64,000 bases of DNA from Patescibacteria group bacterium (GTDB lineage Bacteria > Patescibacteriota > Gracilibacteria > UBA1369), in contig CAUJCM010000003.1 of NCBI GenBank assembly GCA_963169655.1, positions 95,741 through 159,740 on the forward strand, read 5' to 3'. The notes beneath the pieces are model-generated. The model saw only the letters and a list, made by a program, of their open reading frames with translations. It ran no database searches and was not told the origin of the DNA. The position numbers and the translations under genes are program-made. Positions 45,401-53,390 of the stretch are shown piece after piece (the stretch's first letter is position 1; every line of letters starts with the position of its first letter).

Positions 45401-47199
45401 ATATGGGTTCTTATGAATATGAAGATCATACTGCTCCTATTATTGCAGAAATAACTCCAGTAACCAGTCCAACGAATGACTCTACTCCAGCTTATATATT
45501 TTCTAGTGATGAAGCTGGAACTATTACTTATGGAGGCTCTTGTTCATCAGCAACAATTAATGCTCTCAATGGAAATAATAATATTAATTTTAATAGTTTG
45601 GCTCCAGGGACTTATTCAAATTGTACAATTCAAGTCACTGATGTCTTTGGAAATATTAGTAATATTATTAATGTCACCCCGTTTATAATTGTCGATAATG
45701 GTTCAGGTGGAGGAAGTAGTGGAGGAGGAGGTGGATCTCCACAATTTGGACAAGGTCCATCAGAAGGAGGAGAGCCTTTTAATCCTGTAATTGGAACTCC
45801 GGAAAACCCCTCAAGTCCTGAGTTGATTCCAGAGCAACCACCATTTACTCCAGAAACACCAGCTCCAGTCCAGCCACAAGAACCTAGAACACCAACAGAT
45901 ATTGGTGGCCCTGATTACACAGATCAACCTGAAGTAGAGGATGATTTAGAGCCTCAAATAGAAACTTTAGAAACTGAAAATATTAGAGAAACTGAAAAGC
46001 CATTTGATCTATCTCAAATTCCGCAAATTATTGAAAAACCAGAAAGTTATCAAAACTCTAGATTTTCTAATTATGGAAGCAGTTGTAATTTTCAAGAATT
46101 TAAACAAAAATATAGACTCTCAATAGAAGCAATTTGGCAAGATAGTGATGGAGATGGGTTATCAGATTACTTAGAATGTGTAGTCAATACAGATCCAACT
46201 GTTCAAGATACGGATAAAGATGGAAAAAATGACAATTATGAGCTTTTAAATATTTTTACAAATCCACTTTTAGTAGATAATTTTGATTTAAGTAAATTAG
46301 GTAACTTTGTAGTAGTGACCTTACCAGAAGAAGATTTAATAACAGCAGATGAATCACCAGTATTTTTAGGTCTTTCAAGAGCAAACAAAAATGTAAAAGT
46401 CTATCTGTTTGATTCCAATGATTTTGATATCTACAGAAATTTAATCATGGAAGCTATTTCAAAGATTGAAGATTTAACAAAAGAAGAACAAGATGATTTG
46501 TATAGTCAAAAATTTTCAAACTTAGTAGCTTGGATTCTTCAAAAATACTTAAATAATTCTTTAGATTCGGAAAATCCAGAGGAAAGCAAGTTTAAAGATA
46601 AAGTTAAATATGTAGGCCAAGCTCAAACAGATCAAAATGGAGTATTTTTATTAGATTCAGATTTAGATTTGAGAGATAATAAATATTTAGTAATAGGGGT
46701 ATCTGTTGATAGCTATTCCGAACCAATAGAATTTACTGTTGATCAATCATTAGCCTTTATGACTCCACAAGCACAAAAACTTGGAGGTTATGAAATAACT
46801 GAAGATATTTTGTCTAGAAAATCTAAAATAGAATTAGAAGAAGAAAATAATAAGCCAGTACTTTCTGGAAAAGTTATAGTACCAAGTAAAGTAGTAGCTA
46901 TTTGGAAATCTAATATTACAGGATCTGCCTTACTTACAGACTCATTAGATCAAGAATTCCGTCTAACTCCTCCAGAAGCTTTAGAAACAGGAGAACATAC
47001 AGTTTATTTAACCGCTTACAGAAATAGTGATAATGCACAAAGTAAGACCCAAAAAATCTCATTTATAATTAAAGAAAAAGAAACTCCAAGTAATTTCCCA
47101 ATATGGCCATTTATAATAGTTGGAGCGGTTATAATTACAGGAGTTGCTTATTTTGTAATAAAAAGGAAAGATAAAAAAGAAGAGGTTATAAACCAATAA
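42412..47199 (+). CDS. Giant CELRDAI-type beta-helix surface protein with calcium-type repeats and membrane anchor
   Basis: About 1595 aa. Signal peptide (STLMIPLLLLSSVSQTLA), then ITVDTNLDDGSLGNCELRDA, the CSLREA-type motif. Residues ~100-950 form a right-handed beta-helix with many GGAIY/GGGIY turns. LHGGDTLNFPLLSNSPAINT and DQRGIARPQGPKADMGSYEY close the helix, as in the CSLREA family. Next is one Cys-pair Ig-like domain (STPAYIFSSDEAGTITYGG), a Gly stretch, a Pro/Glu-rich stalk, thrombospondin-type-3-like DSDGDGLSDYLE and DTDKDGKNDNYE (Ca2+-binding), further beta domains, and a final membrane helix (WPFIIVGAVIITGVAYFVI) with a basic end. An outward-displayed, stalked adhesin. I reject the GTG nine codons upstream because it overlaps the promoter. 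Confidence 0.87.
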   Translation: MLSNIHKNIKRISTLMIPLLLLSSVSQTLAATITVDTNLDDGSLGNCELRDAILSANNNVAHDNCNAGQVAPITDKIEFDPSLSGQTITLNGTQLPQITELVEINGDIDGDNSPDITIDANSMSRALDINSENVKVNGLSFLNGAQAGGLGGTIAIRQNSVLNLANSSINNSTAQFGGSIGAEGDAFLYLNNVNINNSTATSSGGAIFVDKEATNDSPFESVDLFVQNSNISNTSADNGGAIYVDENNESAIYDTVIDNAEANQDGGGIYFAQSSNPPTPHARDIDMTNLTITNSKANKGGAGGRGGGIYLGKGLNTVSNSGLHLSNNEAEEGGSIYLDGDNVNRSSLSLGINDYIGHSTADAGGGIYVNGFSQLNTIGVNGSPITFESNTALTRGGGALYYAVNSLSSSIIYVDFLNNLGLTSHGGAIKTEEGNNITINNSNFFQNFAAAGGAIGLQSINPLLILNLIISDSNFAGNKATSSGGAIYLEDNSNVTLNNVTTEVANYITPPLPINSNTANYRGGFLLANHSSPNSSLNINNSQINNNEAASCGALSLEYANNSIVYPVNIISSVFTNNIAIKDIFGLYGDGGAICFDGGGIVIDDTKFENNLADNFGGAIYSSNIGYDVLINILNGVEFIKNSITSKGGFMQPTKGGNIYLRSAVPQSSILNLTDSFFDLSDTISYYGGGVYGEGSSVVINILNSIFDNTSGGMDVENAGGVAVYDEAKANIDNSLFQNLISSAAAAIGGWNSLINLSNSIIKDNNAIQAGGVGITGEDGVFNIDNSTIIQNTSTAFAGGIGALDKGTLNITNSYVGENQSNLGGGIGVATDAKLSLINSTIHNNLANNFGGGVFLMMADIVDIISSTIAFNHSNMDGGGISYIDGLIAPFTPASPINMQNTILEGNTANGNGPDCKGATPFSTKGYNLYSDSTDCGGVFQPTDIKDTSAQLGALGLHGGDTLNFPLLSNSPAINTGSTTELTDQRGIARPQGPKADMGSYEYEDHTAPIIAEITPVTSPTNDSTPAYIFSSDEAGTITYGGSCSSATINALNGNNNINFNSLAPGTYSNCTIQVTDVFGNISNIINVTPFIIVDNGSGGGSSGGGGGSPQFGQGPSEGGEPFNPVIGTPENPSSPELIPEQPPFTPETPAPVQPQEPRTPTDIGGPDYTDQPEVEDDLEPQIETLETENIRETEKPFDLSQIPQIIEKPESYQNSRFSNYGSSCNFQEFKQKYRLSIEAIWQDSDGDGLSDYLECVVNTDPTVQDTDKDGKNDNYELLNIFTNPLLVDNFDLSKLGNFVVVTLPEEDLITADESPVFLGLSRANKNVKVYLFDSNDFDIYRNLIMEAISKIEDLTKEEQDDLYSQKFSNLVAWILQKYLNNSLDSENPEESKFKDKVKYVGQAQTDQNGVFLLDSDLDLRDNKYLVIGVSVDSYSEPIEFTVDQSLAFMTPQAQKLGGYEITEDILSRKSKIELEEENNKPVLSGKVIVPSKVVAIWKSNITGSALLTDSLDQEFRLTPPEALETGEHTVYLTAYRNSDNAQSKTQKISFIIKEKETPSNFPIWPFIIVGAVIITGVAYFVIKRKDKKEEVINQ

Positions 47200-47263
47200 A
47201 AGTTTAAATTTTATAGTTCCGAAGCCTATCAAAGCAATACTCCAATTATTTTTAAAATAAGTT

Positions 47264-47441
47264 TATCTATTCAAGAATGGGCGACATAGCTTCAGCTCCA
47301 GATCACAAAACTCCCCCTTTCCCCTCTTGAGGGGTGTCAAATTCAAAGAATTTGACGGGGTGGACAAGGGGTGTCAGCGTAAGCTGACGGGGTGGACTTT
47401 CCCCTCTTGAGGGGTGTCAGCCAAAGGCTGACAGAGTGAAC
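47264..47441 (+). repeat. Tandem-hairpin intergenic repeat, three adjacent units
   Basis: After a leader (TATCTATTCAAGAATGGGCG, then ACATAGCTTCAGCTCC) come units built as CCCCTC-TT-GAGGGG, followed by TGTCA...TGAC and GGGGTGGAC. The second stem differs but stays paired: GTCAAATTC/GAATTTGAC (47336-47356), GTCAGC/GCTGAC (47373-47388) and GTCAGCC/GGCTGAC (third unit). The middle unit lacks the first hairpin's left arm. Confidence 0.75.
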
Positions 47442-47614
47442 ATTTTCAAAAATATTAAAAAAATAAAGAATACGGTAAACAAATGCAAAAACAGATTATT
47501 TACTTCTGTTAACAATAATTAAGTGTTTTTTTATAAATAAAATATACCCACATGGGCAGAAGTAGATTATTAAACTAAATCAAATATTAGATTTCTATAA
47601 ATTTTGCTATTTTT
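47442..47614. other. AT-rich spacer between the two repeats
   Basis: No frame, RNA or promoter that I can defend. Confidence 0.4.
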
Positions 47615-47654
47615 TCCATCCCAAACCCCCACCCACCCAAGGGGCAGGGTAGCA
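47615..47654 (+). repeat. C/G-tract intergenic repeat, copy 3 (G-quadruplex-capable)
   Basis: Near-identical to copy 2. Also shares its upstream flank ATAAATTTT-CTATTTT with copy 1. Ends 112 nt before the SLH-nuclease start, almost the same distance as copy 2 to its gene. Confidence 0.75.
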
Positions 47655-47766
47655 CCCCAAATTAAACTCAAAATTAGATCTTTCTAAAATATCAAATTTA
47701 CTCGTCAAAACCTTTTAAAATCACAAACTTTCTATTATATTATTAACAAAATAACGCCAAAATAAA

Positions 47767-49110
47767 ATGAAAATAAAAAATATCATTCCACTAATTTTAA
47801 GTTTTACCTTAATTTCAACTGCTCAAGCTAGCATTTTTTCCGATGTAGTTAATAATCCAAATAAAGAAGCAATAGAATTTCTTTATCAAAATGGCATAAT
47901 TTCTGGATATGATGATGGTTCTTTCCAACCAGCCAAAAGTATTAATCGTGCAGAATTATTAAAGATTTTAGTTGAAGCTAAAACAGAAACTCCAAAAGTC
48001 GAAGATTACAATAATTGTTTCCCTGATGTTAAAAATGAATGGTTTGCACCTTATATTTGTTATGCTAAAAGTCAAAAGTGGATTGAAGGTTACCCAGATG
48101 GAAGTTTTAGACCTGGTCTTTTAGTGAATAAGGCTGAGGCTATAAAAATGTTAATTAATACTCAAAATATTCCAATAGATACAATCAATGGCTGGGTTTT
48201 TGATGATATTGATAATAATGAGTGGTACGCTCCATTTATTCAGACTGCAAAAAATAAAGGATTAATATCGACCTCTAATTTTATATATGGAATTGGAAAT
48301 TATATGTCGCGTGGAGAAATTAGTGAAAATTTATTCAGATCATTAATTATTAAAAGGGATAATTTATCATCATTTAGTGAGTTTCAACCATCGACTAATC
48401 ATAATGAGTCAAATACAGTTAATAATAATTTTAATGAAAGTACTTATCAAAATTCTAATATTCCTTCCCAACCAACATCTTCACCACAAAAAGAATATTA
48501 TTTTGTAGAAAAAGTTGTAGATGGAGATACTATTAAAGTCCAAAAAGATGGAATTACTCAAACAATTCGAATGATTGGAATAGACACTCCAGAAACAGTT
48601 TCACCTTCCAAACCAGTACAATGTTTTGGACAGGAAGCTTCTAATATGACTAAATCAAAATTATTAAATAAAAATGTATATTTAGAATCTGATCCAACAC
48701 AAGGAAATCTAGATAAATACAATAGACTACTGAGATATGTATTTTTAGAAGATCAAACTAATTTTAATCTATGGATGGTAGCCAATGGTTACGCTTTTGA
48801 ATATACATATAATATTCCCTATAAATACCAGTCAGAATTTAAAGCTGCACAAGCTAATGCTAGAGATCAAGGATTAGGCCTTTGGAATGAGAATAGTTGT
48901 AACGGAGTTAATTCACCAATAAATCAGTCTAATGATAATCAACAAAATACATCATATAAATTTTATGTAAGTAGCCAAGCTAAATCTAAATACTATTGTG
49001 AAACCGATAGTGCTTGGAAAAATTTATCTCCAAAAAATCTTTTAATTTATGATGATGAAGCAAGCTTATTAAAAGATTTTCCAAAATTAACTCTCAATAA
49101 ACCATGTTAA
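47767..49110 (+). CDS. SLH-anchored thermonuclease
   Basis: 447 aa. Signal peptide (IIPLILSFTLISTAQA), three SLH repeats in about residues 25-200 (SGYDDGSFQPAKSINRAELL; EGYPDGSFRPGLLVNKAEAI; a weaker third), a Ser/Asn linker, then a staphylococcal-nuclease domain: FVEKVVDGDTIKVQKDG, RMIGIDTPETV, DKYNRLLRYVFLE and ANARDQGLGLW. A secreted, wall-bound, Ca-dependent DNase/RNase. In a cell with limited nucleotide synthesis it could digest outside nucleic acid for uptake (inference). The end has a short Cys-containing tail. Its stop overlaps the rarA 3' end by 4 nt. Confidence 0.9.
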   Translation: MKIKNIIPLILSFTLISTAQASIFSDVVNNPNKEAIEFLYQNGIISGYDDGSFQPAKSINRAELLKILVEAKTETPKVEDYNNCFPDVKNEWFAPYICYAKSQKWIEGYPDGSFRPGLLVNKAEAIKMLINTQNIPIDTINGWVFDDIDNNEWYAPFIQTAKNKGLISTSNFIYGIGNYMSRGEISENLFRSLIIKRDNLSSFSEFQPSTNHNESNTVNNNFNESTYQNSNIPSQPTSSPQKEYYFVEKVVDGDTIKVQKDGITQTIRMIGIDTPETVSPSKPVQCFGQEASNMTKSKLLNKNVYLESDPTQGNLDKYNRLLRYVFLEDQTNFNLWMVANGYAFEYTYNIPYKYQSEFKAAQANARDQGLGLWNENSCNGVNSPINQSNDNQQNTSYKFYVSSQAKSKYYCETDSAWKNLSPKNLLIYDDEASLLKDFPKLTLNKPC

Positions 49111-50405
49111 GAAATTTTCTTTTTCTTTTGGTTAATTTCCTTTAATTTTTCTTTAATCTTTAGTTCTAGACCATGAGAAGTTGGAATATACAGCTTCTCA
49201 TTTTTAATTTCCTCAGGTAAATGCCTTTGAGTAACGATATTTTCAGGATAATCGTGAGCATATTGATAATTTTTACCATAACCCCACTCTTTCATTAATT
49301 TAGTACTAGCATTTCTTAAATGAAATGGTACTTCTAAATTACCCGTTTTATTAATTAAATCTTTACTTAAATTTACAGCTTTATATAAAGCATTTGACTT
49401 AGGAGCCATAGCCAAGTGAACAACAGCTTGTGCTAAATTCACACTACATTCTGGCATTCCATTAAATTGACAAGCTTCTTTAGTTGCAACAGCCACCAAC
49501 AAAGCATGAGGATCTGCCATACCCACATCTTCAGAAGCAAATCTAATTAATCTTCTAGCAATATATAAGGGATCCTCCCCTGCTTCTAACATTCTCATCA
49601 TCCAGTAAATAGCAGCATTAGGATCACTACTTCGCATACTTTTATGTAAAGCAGATATTATATTGTAATGTTCTTCACCTTTTTTATCATATCTTAAGTT
49701 TTTTCTTTGTAGGATTTGATAGATAGAATCAATCTCTAAGGGCCATTTATCATTTAATTTTAAAATTATTTCAAAAGTATTAAGCAAATTTCTTGCATCT
49801 CCATTTGCAAATTTAATTAAAAAATTTAAAGCATCTTTTTTTATTTCTAAATCAAGATTTATCAAATATTGAACTTGAGAAATAGCTCTAAGTAAAATTT
49901 GTTTTAAAGCTTTATCATTTAATTTTTTAAAAACAAAAACTTGAGATCTTGAAAGCAAAGCTGAATTAACTTCAAATGAAGGATTTTCCGTAGTTGCTCC
50001 AATCAAAATAATAGTGCCTTTTTCGGTATAAGGAAGCAAAAAGTCTTGTTGAGATTTATTAAATCTATGAATCTCATCAATGAATAAAATAGTTTTTGTA
50101 CCTAATCTTAAAAAATCTTCTGCCTCTTCAATTACCTTCCTTAATTCACTTACACCTGAAGTTACCGCACTTAAAGTAATAAATTTAGATTTAGTTTTTT
50201 CAGCAATAATTTGAGCTAAAGTAGTTTTACCAACTCCTGGTGGACCATAAAAAATCATTGAATGTAATTGATCATTTTCAATTAATTTTTTTAATATTTT
50301 ATTTTTACCAACTAATTCATCTTGTCCAAAAAATTCTTCTAAACTTTTAGGTCTTAATAAATTAGCTAAAGGTTCATTACTAATTTCATTGAAATTTATT
50401 TTCAT
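49107..50405 (-). CDS. rarA: Replication-associated recombination protein A (MgsA/RarA)
   Basis: 432 aa AAA+ ATPase acting at stalled forks. N-terminal LANLLRPKSLEEFFGQDELV, Walker A FYGPPGVGKTTLAQII, Walker B FIDEIHRFNKSQQD, sensor 1 IGATTENPSFEVNSALLSR, and the C-terminal tetramerisation part with MRSSDPNAAIYWMMRMLEAG and RRLIRFASEDVGMADP. Full length. Ends tail-to-tail with the SLH-nuclease. Confidence 0.97.
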   Translation of the reverse strand: MKINFNEISNEPLANLLRPKSLEEFFGQDELVGKNKILKKLIENDQLHSMIFYGPPGVGKTTLAQIIAEKTKSKFITLSAVTSGVSELRKVIEEAEDFLRLGTKTILFIDEIHRFNKSQQDFLLPYTEKGTIILIGATTENPSFEVNSALLSRSQVFVFKKLNDKALKQILLRAISQVQYLINLDLEIKKDALNFLIKFANGDARNLLNTFEIILKLNDKWPLEIDSIYQILQRKNLRYDKKGEEHYNIISALHKSMRSSDPNAAIYWMMRMLEAGEDPLYIARRLIRFASEDVGMADPHALLVAVATKEACQFNGMPECSVNLAQAVVHLAMAPKSNALYKAVNLSKDLINKTGNLEVPFHLRNASTKLMKEWGYGKNYQYAHDYPENIVTQRHLPEEIKNEKLYIPTSHGLELKIKEKLKEINQKKKKIS

Positions 50406-50520
50406 TCAGAAATATACTTATTTGAGTTAAAAATATAGTTGAAAATCAATAAATTAACAAGTTATGACAAAAAACTCCCCTCTTAATTGAAGTCAGTAGG
50501 TCCTTTCAGGCTAATCACTT

Positions 50521-50560
50521 CCCCTCTTGAGGGGTGTCAGTATAAGCTGACAGGATTGAC
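50521..50560 (+). repeat. Tandem-hairpin intergenic repeat, single unit
   Basis: CCCCTCTTGAGGGG, then TGTCAGTATAAGCTGACA and GGATTGAC. A decayed partial unit precedes it (about 50472-50520). It lies between rarA and the next SLH gene. Confidence 0.7.
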
Positions 50561-50583
50561 TTTTTCAAAAAAGCAAAAAAGGA

Positions 50584-50673
50584 TTATCTATCCAAAAGTG
50601 GGCGACATAACTTTAGCTCCGGAGCACCAAATTCCCCTCTTGAGGGGTGTCAGTATAAGCTGACAGGGTGGAC
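50584..50673 (+). repeat. Tandem-hairpin intergenic repeat with leader hairpin
   Basis: Begins with TATCTATCCAAAAGTGGGCG, as at 47264, then a perfect GCTCCGGAGC palindrome, CCCCTC-TT-GAGGGG, GTCAG-TATAAG-CTGAC and GGGTGGAC. This looks like the fullest version of the element (about 90 bp). Confidence 0.75.
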
Positions 50674-50690
50674 ACTATCAATAAATATCG

Positions 50691-50723
50691 AAAAAGCCCT
50701 CATCTTTTTAAGACAAGGGCTTT
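50691..50723 (-). terminator. Terminator of the 564-aa SLH gene
   Basis: AAAGCCCT pairs with AGGGCTTT, with an inner TCTT/AAGA stem. The minus strand continues with TTTTTC. It lies 23 nt after the stop codon. Confidence 0.85.
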
Positions 50724-50745
50724 AATTAATCTAACTTAATTCTAA

Positions 50746-52440
50746 TTAGATTTTTCCTAATTGATGTAATTTATAAATGGTTTGAGCAACTTCTCTTCTA
50801 GTTGTTGAAGCAGTTGGGAATAATTTAGATCCAGAGAATAAGTTATTATCTTTTGCATATTTTGCATATCCAGTGAACCATTGACCTAATTCAATATCAG
50901 AATATGAAGCAGAATTATTTGAAGGCATAGTATCACTTACATTTCTGAGCAATAAAGCTAAAAATTCAACTCTATTTACAGATCTTGAAGGCCTATAATA
51001 ACCAGCATCAGCACCAGCTTTATAACCAGTAATCATTCCTAATCCAACCCCTCTACAAATATATTGGTATGACCAATCTACACTTGTTACATCAGGGAAT
51101 GGATTTCCACTACAATAATTACTGCTTGAATTAAATTTGTTAAATGTTTCTAAAATAATTTTAGCTACTTGATCTCTTTGAAGTAAATCATTTGGTGCTA
51201 AAGTTCCATCTGGATTTCCAGTCATAGCGCCAAGCCCTTTTACATAAGTAAATGCATCACAATCAGCATCATTTTTATTTACATCTTTAAATCCAGCACA
51301 TTTTTCACTAGAATCATTTACAGTGCTTGTAATAACAAAACTAGTTTGGGCAGGAACAATATTAAACCCTCCATCGGATCCACTTACTTTAAAAATATAA
51401 GATCCATCTTCAGCTTTAATCATATCTTTTGTAATACCATCCCACATAATAGTATTACTTCCACTACTTTGATTATTAAATGTCCATGCTTTTACTGGAA
51501 TTGATGAGTCGCTACTTTTATATACGGAGGCATTAATTGTTGTATTTCCAGTTGAGCTTCCCAGTTTATATCCAAAAGTAATTTGTCCTTTGCTTGGATT
51601 AAAAGTAGTTGGATTTACAGTTACATCACTTACAACAGGATTTGGGACTGTGCTAGTACTTAAATTAAAACTACCAGTTAAAACATTACTTAATACATCA
51701 AATCCACTAATTTTACCTTCAGCAACTAAAGTGTAATTATATTTTCCAGCTTCTGCATCTACACCACCAATTTTCCCATCCCAAGATAAAGTATATTTGC
51801 CACTCGCATTTTTAATAGCAGAAATCACTTTTTCTTGTGGATTATTATTTTCTGGGCCAACAATTTTTAATTTAACATTAGCAGTAGAGGCAGCAGCTAA
51901 TTTTAAATCAAAATTAGCTTTATAATCACCAGATCCACTGTAATAATGTGCATTTGGTACACTTACCCACTGTAAATCAGGTAATTCAGCTTTTTTTACA
52001 TTAAATTCTTTTGTTTTTGTCGTATCAGTAGGAGTATCTACTTTAGAAAACACATAAAAAGTATAAGTTCCATCTGGTACATATTGTCCATTATAACTTC
52101 CTATATTTCCTTTACCATTCCATTCTAAATTAATATATTCATTAAGACCTGGAGTATTAGCTGTTCTTGTATTCTCTACTTGAGATGCCCCAAAATAATA
52201 TACTATATTTCCGCTACTATCTTTAACTTGCTCAGTGATTTTACCATCTGGATGTCCACCTGAATTCCAATCATAAGTAAGGCTAAGCTTAGCTTCATGA
52301 CCTGGAATTTGAGTATAAAATGGGTCTGGAGTAATAGAAATATTTTCCACTTTTGAATTTGCCGCAAAAGCAACAGGTATTGTTAGCCCTACCACTAAAG
52401 TAGTTGTTAACCATACCAAAAAAGATTTATTTTTTTGCAT
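50746..52440 (-). CDS. SLH surface protein with FlgD-like Ig repeats
   Basis: 564 aa. Signal peptide (LVWLTTTLVVGLTIPVAFA). Three FlgD-like Ig modules are recognised by WNGKGNIGS..YVPDGTYTF, LSWDGKIGGVDAEAGKYNY and IMWDGITKDMIKAEDGSYIF. Three SLH repeats then follow (TGNPDGTLAPNDLLQRDQVA; TGYKAGADAGYYRPSRSVNR; SASYSDIELGQWFTGYAKYA), two with extra Cys. Probably a major wall-bound surface protein; own terminator. The FlgD-like fold is a structural label and does not imply flagella; I saw none. Confidence 0.85.
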   Translation of the reverse strand: MQKNKSFLVWLTTTLVVGLTIPVAFAANSKVENISITPDPFYTQIPGHEAKLSLTYDWNSGGHPDGKITEQVKDSSGNIVYYFGASQVENTRTANTPGLNEYINLEWNGKGNIGSYNGQYVPDGTYTFYVFSKVDTPTDTTKTKEFNVKKAELPDLQWVSVPNAHYYSGSGDYKANFDLKLAAASTANVKLKIVGPENNNPQEKVISAIKNASGKYTLSWDGKIGGVDAEAGKYNYTLVAEGKISGFDVLSNVLTGSFNLSTSTVPNPVVSDVTVNPTTFNPSKGQITFGYKLGSSTGNTTINASVYKSSDSSIPVKAWTFNNQSSGSNTIMWDGITKDMIKAEDGSYIFKVSGSDGGFNIVPAQTSFVITSTVNDSSEKCAGFKDVNKNDADCDAFTYVKGLGAMTGNPDGTLAPNDLLQRDQVAKIILETFNKFNSSSNYCSGNPFPDVTSVDWSYQYICRGVGLGMITGYKAGADAGYYRPSRSVNRVEFLALLLRNVSDTMPSNNSASYSDIELGQWFTGYAKYAKDNNLFSGSKLFPTASTTRREVAQTIYKLHQLGKI

Positions 52441-52481
52441 AGTTTTTTAATTAAATAAACTTTGCGTATTATATAGATAAA

Positions 52482-53387
52482 TTATTTATCTGACCAGAAA
52501 TATCCAAAAATATGGCTAGTATTTTGATTGTCTGTCAAGTTCTTTATAATATTGCTACTCGAACTTCTCTCCCAAAATTGCCATTTAAATTGGTTATTAT
52601 TAAATAATTTAGTAGCAATATATAAACTTTCAACAGAGTCCAAAGATACTGCATTTTGATTATTTTTATCTTCAGAATTTGTTAATTTCTTTAAATATTC
52701 TAAATTTTTTTCATTATAATTCTCTGTTGATAAGAGTTTTATTATTTTTAAATCATTTTTTAATGCAAATTTTTCGCCAGAATAATGAGTAAAATCAATA
52801 CTAAAAATAAATAAAGTTTTTTGTTTTAAAAGTATTTGTAGATCTTTAATTAAATTATTTAATTTATCTTCTGGAGCATTATTTTTTATAATAATTGGTA
52901 TTACTTTTGCATTTGGCCAGTATTTTTTTATAAAACCATAATGAGTATAAATTGAGTGTTCCCTACTAAAAAACTGATTTTCAATAGCCATACTTTGTCC
53001 CGAACTTAGCAATTTTATTTCTTCTAGATTCAATAAAGGAGCATCTCTTAATAATTTAACTTCTTGATTAGTCAAAACCGGATCATCTAAATTTATTTGA
53101 TTAATTGTTTGTATATAATTAAACCCAAAATCATAATGATTAGGCCCAATAATCACTATATTTTCATAATCATTATTTTGAGAAATTTTTAAGTAAAACT
53201 GGTCTAATAAATTTGCTACTATTAAATGGTGCGGAACAATTATCCCTTTTATATTTATAGGTTTTTGATTTGACTTATAATTATCAAAATTAATTTCTTT
53301 ATTTTTAAAATATAAAACCAAAATTAATAAAATTAAAAAAAGACCAACAACAATTATTGATCTTTTTTTAAGAAAAAATTTTTTCAT
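52482..53387 (-). CDS. MEMO family (AmmeMemoRadiSam B) protein with N-terminal membrane anchor
   Basis: 301 aa. An N-terminal membrane helix (IIVVGLFLILLILVLYF) precedes a MEMO domain, a class-III-dioxygenase-like fold: GIIVPHHLIVANLLDQFY, VIIGPNHYDFGF, FSREHSIYTHYGFIKKYWP, IFSIDFTHYSG. The His residues match the metal-site positions of the family. The anchor implies extracytoplasmic placement, unusual for MEMO. It lies 3 nt after the preceding lipoprotein gene, so the two are cotranscribed. Function unknown. Confidence 0.82.
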   Translation of the reverse strand: MKKFFLKKRSIIVVGLFLILLILVLYFKNKEINFDNYKSNQKPINIKGIIVPHHLIVANLLDQFYLKISQNNDYENIVIIGPNHYDFGFNYIQTINQINLDDPVLTNQEVKLLRDAPLLNLEEIKLLSSGQSMAIENQFFSREHSIYTHYGFIKKYWPNAKVIPIIIKNNAPEDKLNNLIKDLQILLKQKTLFIFSIDFTHYSGEKFALKNDLKIIKLLSTENYNEKNLEYLKKLTNSEDKNNQNAVSLDSVESLYIATKLFNNNQFKWQFWERSSSSNIIKNLTDNQNTSHIFGYFWSDK

Positions 53388-53390
53388 ATT

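Noticed and set aside
47264-47441. CRISPR array
   Set aside because: Units are adjacent palindromes without spacers of regular length, and no cas gene is in the window.
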